From positions 1 through 13,930 of the forward strand of contig JAHHUI010000032.1 in NCBI GenBank assembly GCA_020024055.1: 13,930 nucleotides of DNA, read 5' to 3'. The translations under genes and the position numbers were made by a program. This document shows, in pieces, positions 6,510 to 13,930 of this stretch; positions within the stretch are counted from its first letter, which is position 1; each line of letters begins with the position of its first letter. The notes beneath the pieces are model-generated. The model was not told where the DNA came from. It did not search any database and saw only the letters and a program-made list of their open reading frames with translations. The stretch is from Spirochaetaceae bacterium (GTDB lineage Bacteria; Spirochaetota; Spirochaetia; WRBN01).

Positions 6510-7069
6510 ACAGATTTTATCAGGCCTTTTTCGCACAGGATATATTGAAAAGGAATATCTAGGGGGCCTGTAGGAAAATCAGTCAGAAAATCATGTGCAA
6601 TCACCACAATGGTATTGACTCCTTGCTGGCAAGCAGCCAGCCATCTGTCATAAAAACCCCCGCCGCGCCCAAGTCTGTGGCCAGTTTCTCTGGCAGCCAC
6701 CGCCGGGGCTGTCAACAAGACAGACTGAAATTTGTCGCGCATGAATAAGGGTGCATTTTCATTAGGCTGGCAAAATCCCCAAGCATGCCGATCAGGTGGC
6801 TGTGCATCGAAGATTTGCCGAAAGACCATGTTTTCTTCATGCACACAAGGCAGGAATACGCTCTTTCCCATGGTCAGGCTGTGTTTAATCAGCAAAGAAG
6901 AATCGATCTCATCTTTTAAGGAAGAATAAGCCAGCAGGGCATCGGCATTTTGCCAAAGGCTGTGGGTGAATAATAAAGGCCATATCTGCTGAGCAATATG
7001 CTGCAATTTATTGGGCGGCAATGTGTGCAGTTTTTGCAGCAAAGTCTGCCGGCAGTCATTTTTTGTCAT
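6506..7069 (-). CDS. 5-formyltetrahydrofolate cyclo-ligase
   Basis: This enzyme (EC 6.3.3.2; MTHFS, called ygfA or fau in E. coli) uses ATP to convert 5-formyl-THF to 5,10-methenyl-THF in the cytoplasm, returning a stable folate to the one-carbon pool. The 187-residue product is the usual size. It shows AYSSLKDEIDS at 47-57, the Gly-rich nucleotide/folate motif HRLGRGGGFYDRW at 131-143, and PLDIPFQYILCE at 169-180, where the family ends with a D-x-P-x-D/Q type motif. The ATG overlaps the stop of the TPR gene (ATGA) and has no clear ribosome site, so it is probably translated by coupling. It is the last gene of its operon, and its stop overlaps that of the convergent glycosidase-like gene by 4 bases. 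Its link to the MoxR module may be only co-transcription. Confidence 0.93.
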   Translation of the reverse strand: MTKNDCRQTLLQKLHTLPPNKLQHIAQQIWPLLFTHSLWQNADALLAYSSLKDEIDSSLLIKHSLTMGKSVFLPCVHEENMVFRQIFDAQPPDRHAWGFCQPNENAPLFMRDKFQSVLLTAPAVAARETGHRLGRGGGFYDRWLAACQQGVNTIVVIAHDFLTDFPTGPLDIPFQYILCEKGLIKSV

Positions 7070-8826
7070 TCTGTGGGAAAGTATAAATAAAATAAAACTC
7101 TATTGGCAAGTTCAGCAATCCCCTTGGCCGAGGCTGTGAATTCAATGCTGCGCTGTATTAACTCATGTGCGTCTTTTTCTAAGATGATTTCTGCGGTGCC
7201 TTGAGCTAGGGTAATTTTCAAGATATAGGGCGAGGTATTTATGAGAAGCAGATTTTGTTTCAAAAATTTGTGCAAGGGCTTTGTGTAAAATTTATCGCCC
7301 TGAATATAAAGCTGCACCGGCAGGCCAAAAGGGGCAACGGCTGCGCGATTAAGGTCATATAGCTGGGCAATAAGAGAAATGCGATCTTTTGAGTGCGGCT
7401 GCTGAATCAGCCATTTCTCCAACACGACTTGTTTTTTATAGCGCTCATAAACAGGATCAAATTCCTGCAAAGCCTCATCGCGCCAGGCGGCGTTTTTTTC
7501 CAGCAGGGCTTTCTGGGCCAGGTATGTGGGCTTTGCTTTGGGGGCAAAGGGCAACTCTAGGGCCGAGCTGAGGTCTAAAAATCGCCTTTGAGCATTGGGA
7601 TATCCTTCCGAGAGAGTCAGGTAATCTTGATAGGCGGGCAAAAGCAGCTGTTCATGCCGCATATTGTTGGCGCCTTTCAGGGTGAAAGCATTTTGCAGGC
7701 TTTTATAATAAAAATAAAAGAAAGTGGCACGTAGCATTTGCAGTTTCTGTTTGATCCATTCTGCCCATGACTCATGGATGCTGCGCCTGAGGATGAGATA
7801 ATGCTTTTGCCAAAGCATGGCCTGCAGGCTGTATTGCCATGAGAGGTACGCATCTTTATTTGTGCCAAAGCTGGTGATCCATTCCTGATTGTTCAATTTA
7901 TCCACTTGAGAGAGGATCTTCTCTGCCATATGTAGCTGATTGAATGTGAGATAAAGCTGGGCCAGCACCAGGCGGCCCAGCGGGGTGCGATCGCGTTTGA
8001 TAGTTTCTGTCTCATTAATTTCTAAATCTTCGCTGATTTCTATCATATCTTTGGCTGACCAATACAGCAGTTTTTTCAGATACAATTCACCCATCAGGCG
8101 ATAGCTGGAAGGATTATTGTCCAGGCCAATAGCTTTTTGAAGCAGATTTTCAGAGAGCGCGAATTGATAAAATTCGCCTTCAAAAATGGCCTGATTGTAC
8201 AGAGTTTGACTGGCTTCGCGATAGCGCCCTTCCTGGATGCTGATGTCCACGGCGCGCTGATAATATCCTTGTGCTTTTTCATAATTATGCAGGCTGGCAT
8301 ACAGCAGGGCCAGCATAGAATTAATCGAGCTGGAAGAGGGCCATGTTTGAATGGCCTGCTCGCCGATGGCAATGCCTTCTTTGATTTGCAGGGTTTTATA
8401 ATAATACCACAGGGCATTGGCCAGGGCATGTTCATTTTCGGGATAGTCTTTAATCAGAATGTCATAATATTCTTTGGCCTTTTCATATTTTCCCTGTATG
8501 CCGTAAATCTCTGCGATATTGGTATATAAGGTATACGTGTTGTCATAAGAGTATTTTTCAGCCAACAGAAAGTCTTGCAGGGCTTTTTTGTAAATACGCT
8601 GATTGAAATAAAAAGAACCTCTTTCAAAGAAAATATTGGGATCTTTGGGATACAGATGTTCGGCTTCATTCAAAAGAGAAAGGACAATCTGATCATTATT
8701 CTGCTGCTGTTCCTGGTGCACCAAATTCAGATAATCCTCGGAAGACATCTGTGCAAATGCAGCATCGAAGGATAAGAAGAAAGAGAATAAAAATAAAAAG
8801 AAAATAATATTAAAACAGCGCTGCAT
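7066..8826 (-). CDS. Secreted tetratricopeptide-repeat protein of the MoxR operon
   Basis: This 586-residue protein has a clear signal peptide: a basic start, a Phe/Leu-rich core at about 7-20 and an AFA site, with likely cleavage after residue 25. The mature N-terminal half is a run of about seven TPR-like helical repeats from roughly residue 64 to 310. The best are NIFFERGSFYFNQRIYKKA at 64-82, LYTNIAEIYGIQGKYEKA at 100-117 and NSMLALLYASLHNYEKA at 169-185, each with the Gly/Ala-Tyr-Ala spacing of TPRs. The C-terminal 270 residues are aromatic-rich and unassigned, ending in a probable beta-strand region. TPR arrays scaffold protein complexes, so this is likely a periplasmic or envelope partner of the upstream transglutaminase-like protein. 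Its ATG overlaps that gene by 17 bases, with AGGA 6 bases upstream. Specific function is unknown. Confidence 0.85.
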   Translation of the reverse strand: MQRCFNIIFFLFLFSFFLSFDAAFAQMSSEDYLNLVHQEQQQNNDQIVLSLLNEAEHLYPKDPNIFFERGSFYFNQRIYKKALQDFLLAEKYSYDNTYTLYTNIAEIYGIQGKYEKAKEYYDILIKDYPENEHALANALWYYYKTLQIKEGIAIGEQAIQTWPSSSSINSMLALLYASLHNYEKAQGYYQRAVDISIQEGRYREASQTLYNQAIFEGEFYQFALSENLLQKAIGLDNNPSSYRLMGELYLKKLLYWSAKDMIEISEDLEINETETIKRDRTPLGRLVLAQLYLTFNQLHMAEKILSQVDKLNNQEWITSFGTNKDAYLSWQYSLQAMLWQKHYLILRRSIHESWAEWIKQKLQMLRATFFYFYYKSLQNAFTLKGANNMRHEQLLLPAYQDYLTLSEGYPNAQRRFLDLSSALELPFAPKAKPTYLAQKALLEKNAAWRDEALQEFDPVYERYKKQVVLEKWLIQQPHSKDRISLIAQLYDLNRAAVAPFGLPVQLYIQGDKFYTKPLHKFLKQNLLLINTSPYILKITLAQGTAEIILEKDAHELIQRSIEFTASAKGIAELANRVLFYLYFPTE

Positions 8827-10915
8827 AATTTATCCTAAACATGATCCAAGATGGACTGAATATGAAGCAGAATCGCTTAAAGCGATTTGCGCGCGGCAAA
8901 TATGCCGACTGGTGGGCGCTCTTAAGAAAGCTCTGTGCTTGTTGCTGTGTAAAATCCGGAGAAAACAGCGCAGCGCGGTAAATTGTTAATAATTCCTGCT
9001 CGTGTGAGAGATATTCCAAAGCTGTCAGTGACTGTTTGCGAAAATGATTGTATTCAAAAACAAGCTGCCTGGCATACAGCTGCACCATTTTTCTGGGCGA
9101 GAGGGTGTGTATATTTAAAAGAGGCCAATGGGCCCACAGCAAGAGAGCCAAGTAAATAAGAACAAGCAGTACAAAGACGAGGATGAGATTTTGCCAGGAG
9201 AATAATTTGTGCCTAAGAATATCTTTGAGAGAGACAGTTTTGAATTTTGATACCTGTTCTTGCGAGGCAGCAGAGGGAATGCGTGTTTGCAGCATTTCTT
9301 CCACAAAAGGAAATAAATCATCTGGTTCATATGTATTATTCATGCTGTCTAAAGAGTCGACAGAGAGCTGATCGCTAGTGGGGTCGAAAGAAATCCAGCC
9401 AAAATCATCGAAAAACACTTCTACCCAGGCATGAGCCTGCTGGCCTTTTACGGGATAGTACCCCATCAGATTATCCTGGGGATTAATGAAAAACCCTGTG
9501 GCTACACGAGCCGGCAGGCCCAGGCTTCTGGCCATCAGGGCCATAGAAAATGCAAAATATGTACAATAGCCCTTGCGACTGGCAAAAAGGAAATTGTACA
9601 AGGCTTCTTTATGGCTTTGATTTTTATTTCCTGCCCCTGGTTTCAGGCTGTAAAGATAATGCAGCTTGAAATATGTTTCGAGCATTTTGGCTTGATTATA
9701 GCCAGAGCTTTCATCGCCCACCACCTGGCGCGCCAGATCGGCAATTTCAGTCATATCGGCATAATCAAGATAGATATTTTTTTCCTGTGTACTTAATTGT
9801 GTGCTGCCGGCGGAGAGCAAGCTGTCATTCAGCTCTAATGTTTCGCGATCTAAAATGGCATTGGCTGTGACAATATAGGAAGAGCGGAATTTGCTTTTTT
9901 GTCCTGACTGTGGCTGCAGGGGGATGATTTCCTTGGGATAGTCTAAACTGAAAAAGGCATCTTTTTCTACATCGATAAGGAAAAATTCTTGCTGTATAGT
10001 ATATCTTCCCTGATATTTGGGAGAGAGAATGCGCAAGGGTTCTTTGGGTACTTGTAAAGATGAGCCTAGTTCCTTGATAGCAAAAAATCCTTTATCCGGG
10101 TGGTAACCGGCTAGGTCATGCCGTTTGAAGAGCATTTTTTCTGTGGCTTGTTGATCCAGATGTACAAAAAGCAGCAAATTTTGCCCCAGTTGGATTTCAT
10201 TTTCCAGGTTCAAAGAATCATTAAAATCGAAGCTGTTCATCGTGGGTTTCAGCACACCGCCTGTGTTTTTTGTCATTGTATTGCTGATGAAATGATATGT
10301 GGCCAGACAGGCGAGAGTGAGCGGCAGAATAAAGGCGATGAAAGAGATGGCTGCACGCGCAGAGAGCTTGGCATTTTTCAAGGCAGGGTTTTGCCACATC
10401 AGGAACAAAGCTTCTGCGCTCAGGTATGTCAAAAGGCTGAGAAGCAAAGTGCCTGGATGTGAGTAAAAAAGAATCTGATAATCTTTGCCCGCCCAGAAAG
10501 AGAGAATGAGCACACAAAGTCTGGGCAGCAAATCATATCGATATAAAGCAGGGTGCAGACGCACAGTCACACCCAGAATGACAAAAATCCAGCCGGGCAG
10601 CCACAACGGAGAGAGCATCAGCCCGTTGTAAATCTCGGCCAGAGGAATAGACAATATGAATGTGTCAGCCAGCCATGTTAAAACCCCCAGCAGCAAAGGC
10701 AATAATAAAACAAAAGCAGTTACTGCTATGCAGAGCACATATCTTTTTTTGCTGCATAAACGAACAAACCAGGTAGAGAGAGAATCTGTAGCAATGAGGA
10801 ATAAGAGGGCAATCGGGCCCCAGATGACATCGTGCCACGATAGCCAGGCATGAGTGAAAACATAGCCCCATAATAACAGGCGGAAGATTTGCTGTTTTTT
10901 AGACATCATAAACAT
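8810..10915 (-). CDS. Transglutaminase-like (TgpA-type) membrane protein
   Basis: This 701-residue protein has the TgpA layout: a cluster of N-terminal membrane segments up to about residue 210 (DUF3488-like), a long extracytoplasmic region, a transglutaminase-like domain, one membrane segment at about 574-596 and a cytoplasmic C-terminal tail of about 100 residues (DUF4129-like). The papain-like catalytic triad is intact: Cys451 in RKGYCTYFAFSMALMARSLG, His495 in QQAHAWVEV and Asp511 in SFDPTSD. Such proteins occur next to MoxR and DUF58 genes, and the Pseudomonas homologue TgpA is essential. Their substrates are unknown, but the domain faces the periplasm and may cross-link, cleave or remodel envelope proteins or peptidoglycan-linked peptides. 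The start lies in the last codons of the DUF58 gene (17-base overlap). ATG codons at 10909 and 10906 are alternatives. Confidence 0.92.
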   Translation of the reverse strand: MFMMSKKQQIFRLLLWGYVFTHAWLSWHDVIWGPIALLFLIATDSLSTWFVRLCSKKRYVLCIAVTAFVLLLPLLLGVLTWLADTFILSIPLAEIYNGLMLSPLWLPGWIFVILGVTVRLHPALYRYDLLPRLCVLILSFWAGKDYQILFYSHPGTLLLSLLTYLSAEALFLMWQNPALKNAKLSARAAISFIAFILPLTLACLATYHFISNTMTKNTGGVLKPTMNSFDFNDSLNLENEIQLGQNLLLFVHLDQQATEKMLFKRHDLAGYHPDKGFFAIKELGSSLQVPKEPLRILSPKYQGRYTIQQEFFLIDVEKDAFFSLDYPKEIIPLQPQSGQKSKFRSSYIVTANAILDRETLELNDSLLSAGSTQLSTQEKNIYLDYADMTEIADLARQVVGDESSGYNQAKMLETYFKLHYLYSLKPGAGNKNQSHKEALYNFLFASRKGYCTYFAFSMALMARSLGLPARVATGFFINPQDNLMGYYPVKGQQAHAWVEVFFDDFGWISFDPTSDQLSVDSLDSMNNTYEPDDLFPFVEEMLQTRIPSAASQEQVSKFKTVSLKDILRHKLFSWQNLILVFVLLVLIYLALLLWAHWPLLNIHTLSPRKMVQLYARQLVFEYNHFRKQSLTALEYLSHEQELLTIYRAALFSPDFTQQQAQSFLKSAHQSAYLPRANRFKRFCFIFSPSWIMFRINYAALF

Positions 10916-12029
10916 CCATTTTCAGGCTTTTTGCCAAGAATATAACATTCTTAATGATTTGATCATGCTGTGGGCTGTCTGTTACAAACAAGAGAGGAGA
11001 CTGATGATGATATTTACGCAAAGCCTCCAGCAGCAAGGGGTCGCTGGCGCAACCCAAAAAAACTAAAGGCCCGTCATACTGGAAAAAATGTTTATCACTT
11101 TCATACACCATGCCCGCATGGCATATGCTCAGCTGCCCTCTGTCGGAAATAGAGCTGATATTGAAATTTTCAATCAGTCTGGAGCCGATGACGATGCTGG
11201 TTTCCACTTCTTCGGGAGAATAAGAGAAAATCAACTGAAGCATGACATGAATGAGAGGGTCAAGCAAATCGGCGCCTTGCTGTGTCATTGGCGGAGGAAA
11301 GAGAATAAAGCGAACATGATGCAGCATTCTCTGATGGGGATCTTCCTGGCGGATGAAGAGCTTTTGAAAACGCACAGACTGTTTCCAGTTGATACGCCGG
11401 GGGTCATCGCCGGGATAATATTCGCGCGTGTCGGCGGCTTCGGGCGAACAGGCATACGCTTTGCCATGGGCCAGGCCATTGATATTTTCCTGAATTCTGC
11501 TGATGAGATGAAGATTTTTGGACGGCACAGCCGGTGGCAGGATTAATGTGCGATGTGCAGGAATAAGGATGCGTTCATAAAAAAATCCAAAAATATCCCA
11601 GGCACCAAGATAGACCTGAACCTGATAATAGCCGCGCCAGGGGATTTGCCAACGAATTTGCTGTGGTATATCTGTTTTTTCCAGGGGGATGCTCAGGCTT
11701 TGCTTTGGCCGCGAGGGGAAATGGGCAACAAATTCAATTTGATAAAAAAAGGGGGAAAAAAAAGTCTTTGGGATAGAGTTCATTGAGATAGTGATTCCCT
11801 CATTCAGTTCTGCTATGCGGGGAATATCAATTTTATATTTTGATATATGCGCATGCACACACAGATGATGGACGGCATGGGCAATGAGGATGAGAACAAT
11901 TAACCCTAGAAAGAAGAGGCTCCAGAATAAAGAGACAAAGTCTTTACGAAAGACAGCATAGCACACCAAAATCAGGCCTGTACAGGTGACATAGATGCCC
12001 AGTGCGCTGCGGCTGAGGATCGATCTCAC
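10899..12029 (-). CDS. DUF58 membrane-anchored protein, MoxR partner
   Basis: This is a 376-residue protein with two close hydrophobic segments at about residues 10-26 and 34-54, then a soluble portion. The defining DUF58 motif runs from DTREYYPGDDPRRINWK (200-216) to about residue 227, with the conserved Arg-x-Tyr, Gly-Asp and Asn-Trp-Lys. A von Willebrand A-like fold is usual for the C-terminal part, though a clear MIDAS motif is not obvious here. DUF58 genes almost always accompany MoxR ATPases, and the pair probably acts as a chaperone-like module that remodels or activates membrane complexes. The start is GTG, overlapping the moxR stop by 4 bases (GTGA) with GAGGAA 8 bases upstream, so translation is coupled. 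Family assignment is sure; the molecular role is not known. Confidence 0.92.
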   Translation of the reverse strand: MRSILSRSALGIYVTCTGLILVCYAVFRKDFVSLFWSLFFLGLIVLILIAHAVHHLCVHAHISKYKIDIPRIAELNEGITISMNSIPKTFFSPFFYQIEFVAHFPSRPKQSLSIPLEKTDIPQQIRWQIPWRGYYQVQVYLGAWDIFGFFYERILIPAHRTLILPPAVPSKNLHLISRIQENINGLAHGKAYACSPEAADTREYYPGDDPRRINWKQSVRFQKLFIRQEDPHQRMLHHVRFILFPPPMTQQGADLLDPLIHVMLQLIFSYSPEEVETSIVIGSRLIENFNISSISDRGQLSICHAGMVYESDKHFFQYDGPLVFLGCASDPLLLEALRKYHHQSPLLFVTDSPQHDQIIKNVIFLAKSLKMDVYDV

Positions 12030-12973
12030 TGATAGAATTCCTCGCAGGCAGATTTAATGGCCTGCTGTAGAAATCCCTGTGTGTCCAAATGGGCCTCGGC
12101 GGCAATGATTCTGTGCTGGTAAACAGGAATGACTAAGGGGATAATATCTTCATCGGTCACAAATTCACGATTGGAAAACAAAGCATGGGCTTTGGCTAAT
12201 TTTAATAATCCGATGGGCCCGCGGGGCGAGACCCCCATTGTGATGGCCGGGTCTTTGCGTGTGAGCGAGGCAATGCGCACAGCCAGTTTGATATGTTTTT
12301 CATCACAAAATACCTGATCGATACATTGCTGTGCACGCAGCAGAGTTTGTTTATTCACTGCTGCTTCCAGCTTGGACAGCAAATGCGTGCCGGGGTCATC
12401 GCCGGTGATCTGGCATTCTGTTTCAAATTCGGGATAGCCGGGGCTTAATTTTATGAGGAAACGATCCAGCTCTGCTGCCGGCAGGGGATAGGTGGAATTT
12501 TGCTCCAGGGGGTTTTGTGTGGCGGCCACCCAAAAGAGCTCAGACAAGTCATAACTTTTGCTTGAAACAGTGACCTGTCTTTCGGCCATAGCCTCCAGCA
12601 GGGCGCTTTGCGTTTTTGGAGTGGCTCTGTTAATTTCATCCACCAGGACAATATCATGAAAAAGAGGGCCCTTGGAAAAATGAAACTGCGCACTTTGCGC
12701 ATCGTAAATCTCCACCCCGGTGATATCATAGGGCAACAAGTCGGGTGTACATTGAATGCGCCCATACGAGGCATCTTTAATCAGGCGGGCCAGGGCCTTA
12801 ATGGCTGTGGTCTTGCCCACGCCCGGCACATCTTCTACTAAGATATGGCCGCGCACCAAAAATGAAAGCACCAAAAATCGTAGAAATAAAAGTTTATCTT
12901 TGATTATTTTGTCCATTTCATTGACAAGCGTATGGGCCAAATGATGGAATTCTTGCTGCTGATCATTCATCAT
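12026..12973 (-). CDS. moxR: MoxR-family AAA+ ATPase
   Basis: This 315-residue cytoplasmic AAA+ ATPase is of usual MoxR length. It shows Walker A EDVPGVGKTT at 47-56, Walker B IVLVDEINRA at 108-117, the MoxR-typical TPKTQSALLEAMAERQVT at 118-135, sensor 1 ATQNP at 151-155, the AELDRF Arg region at 167-172 and the GVSPRGP sensor 2 motif at 247-253. All nucleotide-handling residues look intact. MoxR proteins act as chaperones that assemble or insert cofactors into partner complexes, usually through VWA or DUF58 proteins encoded next door, as here. The ATG at 12973 has no recognisable ribosome site; an AT-rich 22-base gap separates it from the upstream methyltransferase stop. An ATG one codon later is possible. 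It heads the four-gene MoxR-DUF58-transglutaminase-TPR block. Confidence 0.96.
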   Translation of the reverse strand: MMNDQQQEFHHLAHTLVNEMDKIIKDKLLFLRFLVLSFLVRGHILVEDVPGVGKTTAIKALARLIKDASYGRIQCTPDLLPYDITGVEIYDAQSAQFHFSKGPLFHDIVLVDEINRATPKTQSALLEAMAERQVTVSSKSYDLSELFWVAATQNPLEQNSTYPLPAAELDRFLIKLSPGYPEFETECQITGDDPGTHLLSKLEAAVNKQTLLRAQQCIDQVFCDEKHIKLAVRIASLTRKDPAITMGVSPRGPIGLLKLAKAHALFSNREFVTDEDIIPLVIPVYQHRIIAAEAHLDTQGFLQQAIKSACEEFYQ

Positions 12974-12995
12974 AAGGTTTATTTTATGATTTTTT

Positions 12996-13802
12996 TCAAT
13001 TTTTTTCTAGACCTTCGGGGGATTTCTCTTTTTGCAGGCAGGCAATATACATGGGCCCCTGATGATGAATATCGGGCCAAATCTGCCATCCGTATTGCGT
13101 GCGCTGTCCCAAAGAAAGATGCAAAGGGTAAATAGAGAAATGCCCGGCTCTTTTTTTCATCAGGCGCTCAATGACTGCATCATTTTCATCTTCGTTCAGG
13201 CTGCATGTGCTGTAGAGGATTTTTCCGCCTTCTTTACACAGCTGCACAGCCTGGCACAACATAGCCAGCTGTTCAATGGCCAGACGCTTTGCCCTGCGCG
13301 GTCCCCATTGCTGAAGATAATGAGGATTTTTTAAGACATACGCTTCGCTGGAACACGGTGCATCAAGCAGAATGCAGTCGAAATGTACATGCCGATGATC
13401 CATTCCATAGCGCCTGGCATCGCTTTGTGTGCAGAATATTCCTTTATCAGGGGGATTTTTTAAAAGCTGTAAATTACGTCTGAGCCGGAAGAATCGATCG
13501 CGTGAGAATTCATTGGCTGTCAATGATCCTTTGCCCTGCAAGGCCAAGGCCAGCACCAGGGCTTTGCCCCCTGGAGCCGCGCACATATCCAGCACATCCA
13601 TCCCCGGCTGAACATCTAAAGCTTCGGCCGCAAGAATAGAGGCGGTGTCTAGATGATAGGGACTGTGCAGGCCCTCATCAAGCTGAGTGTAGCCATGCTG
13701 GCTTAACAGGGCCTGCTGCAAGGCAGGCCATCTTTGCCCAAAACGCTGTTGATAAAATTGATGGAAAGCTTGCTCACCGCTGAGTTTCGATTTTTGTTTC
13801 AT
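12996..13802 (-). CDS. RsmB/NSUN-family RNA cytosine-5 methyltransferase (catalytic domain only)
   Basis: This 268-residue SAM-dependent RNA m5C methyltransferase shows the SAM-binding motif MCAAPGGK at 73-80, motif IV DAPCSSE at 148-153 and motif VI YSTCS at 197-201. Both family cysteines (Cys150 and Cys200) are present; Cys200 is the expected nucleophile and Cys150 helps release the product. It lacks the N-terminal NusB-like RNA-binding domain of RsmB (about 430 residues) and any PUA tail, so it resembles compact NSUN4-like enzymes. The N-terminus, with FHQFYQQRFGQRWPALQQAL (13-32), fits that subgroup. The substrate is probably rRNA or tRNA, but the target base cannot be told from sequence. 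The ATG at 13802 lies 19 bases after an upstream gene's stop and has no clear ribosome site. It reads into the MoxR operon. Confidence 0.9.
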   Translation of the reverse strand: MKQKSKLSGEQAFHQFYQQRFGQRWPALQQALLSQHGYTQLDEGLHSPYHLDTASILAAEALDVQPGMDVLDMCAAPGGKALVLALALQGKGSLTANEFSRDRFFRLRRNLQLLKNPPDKGIFCTQSDARRYGMDHRHVHFDCILLDAPCSSEAYVLKNPHYLQQWGPRRAKRLAIEQLAMLCQAVQLCKEGGKILYSTCSLNEDENDAVIERLMKKRAGHFSIYPLHLSLGQRTQYGWQIWPDIHHQGPMYIACLQKEKSPEGLEKN

Positions 13803-13821
13803 GATGAAGGAAAAAAGAAAT

Positions 13822-13930
13822 TTATGAGGGATAGTTTAAATTGGCATCTGTTATTTTTTCTAAAATTTCGGTGTAAAATTTCTTTGCTTCCCATTTTGCC
13901 ATAGAGAGATTCATATCCTGAAAATTGCCG
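13822..13930 (-). CDS. C-terminal 35 residues of an unidentified protein, cut by window edge
   Basis: An open minus-strand frame enters from the right edge and ends at a TAA at 13822, giving 35 residues that are Lys/Glu-rich with aromatic residues, for example MAKWEAKKFYTEILEKI. The composition looks like a real amphipathic C-terminal helix, and the 19-base gap to the methyltransferase start suggests co-transcription. I do not recognise the family. The other frames are open too, so coding status is likely but not certain. Confidence 0.55.
   Translation of the reverse strand, partial: GNFQDMNLSMAKWEAKKFYTEILEKITDANLNYPS

Noticed and set aside
8094..8435. 113-codon minus-strand open frame inside the TPR gene
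   Set aside because: It is on the same strand but in another frame within a continuous TPR protein; its translation lacks repeat structure and there is no sign of a frameshift.

Overview
The window is dense bacterial chromosome of moderate GC with no RNA genes, mobile elements or CRISPR. The best taxonomic guess is a spirochaete (Spirochaetota, treponeme-like). RsmH carries an 'LDLGLSMFHF' motif where most bacteria have a 'DLGVSSPQ' type, which I associate with spirochaetes. The glycosidase-like protein also resembles a conserved treponemal family as I remember it, and a trimmed division/cell-wall cluster fits that phylum. This is an inference from remembered family features, not from a search.

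Layout. Positions 1-4894, minus strand, hold a tightly packed division and cell-wall (dcw) operon. In transcription order it runs near-consensus promoter, MraZ-box array, mraZ, rsmH, ftsL, murF, mraY, ftsW (running off the left edge). Most genes overlap by 1-17 bases, and the usual ftsI, murE and murD are absent from their expected slots. Positions 5070-6509, plus strand, hold a single glycosidase-like gene transcribed divergently from mraZ. It has the fold signature of the trehalase/GH63/mannosylglycerate-hydrolase clan but appears to lack the clan's catalytic residues. Positions 6506-13930, minus strand, hold a second compact operon. In transcription order it runs the tail of an unidentified gene, an RsmB/NSUN-type RNA m5C methyltransferase, a MoxR ATPase, a DUF58 protein, a transglutaminase-like membrane protein, a secreted TPR protein and 5-formyltetrahydrofolate cyclo-ligase. 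The last gene converges on the glycosidase-like gene with overlapping stop codons.

How the genes work together. In the left operon MurF completes the UDP-MurNAc-pentapeptide, MraY attaches it to the lipid carrier (lipid I), and FtsW polymerises the downstream lipid II at the septum with FtsL in the divisome. MraZ is expected to autoregulate through the array, and RsmH modifies 16S rRNA. In the right operon MoxR, DUF58 and the transglutaminase-like protein form a recurrent AAA+/envelope module of poorly known function. The TPR protein fused into the same operon is a good candidate partner. Only one gene-free gap exceeds 150 bases (4895-5069), and it holds two small inverted repeats but no convincing promoter for the plus-strand gene.
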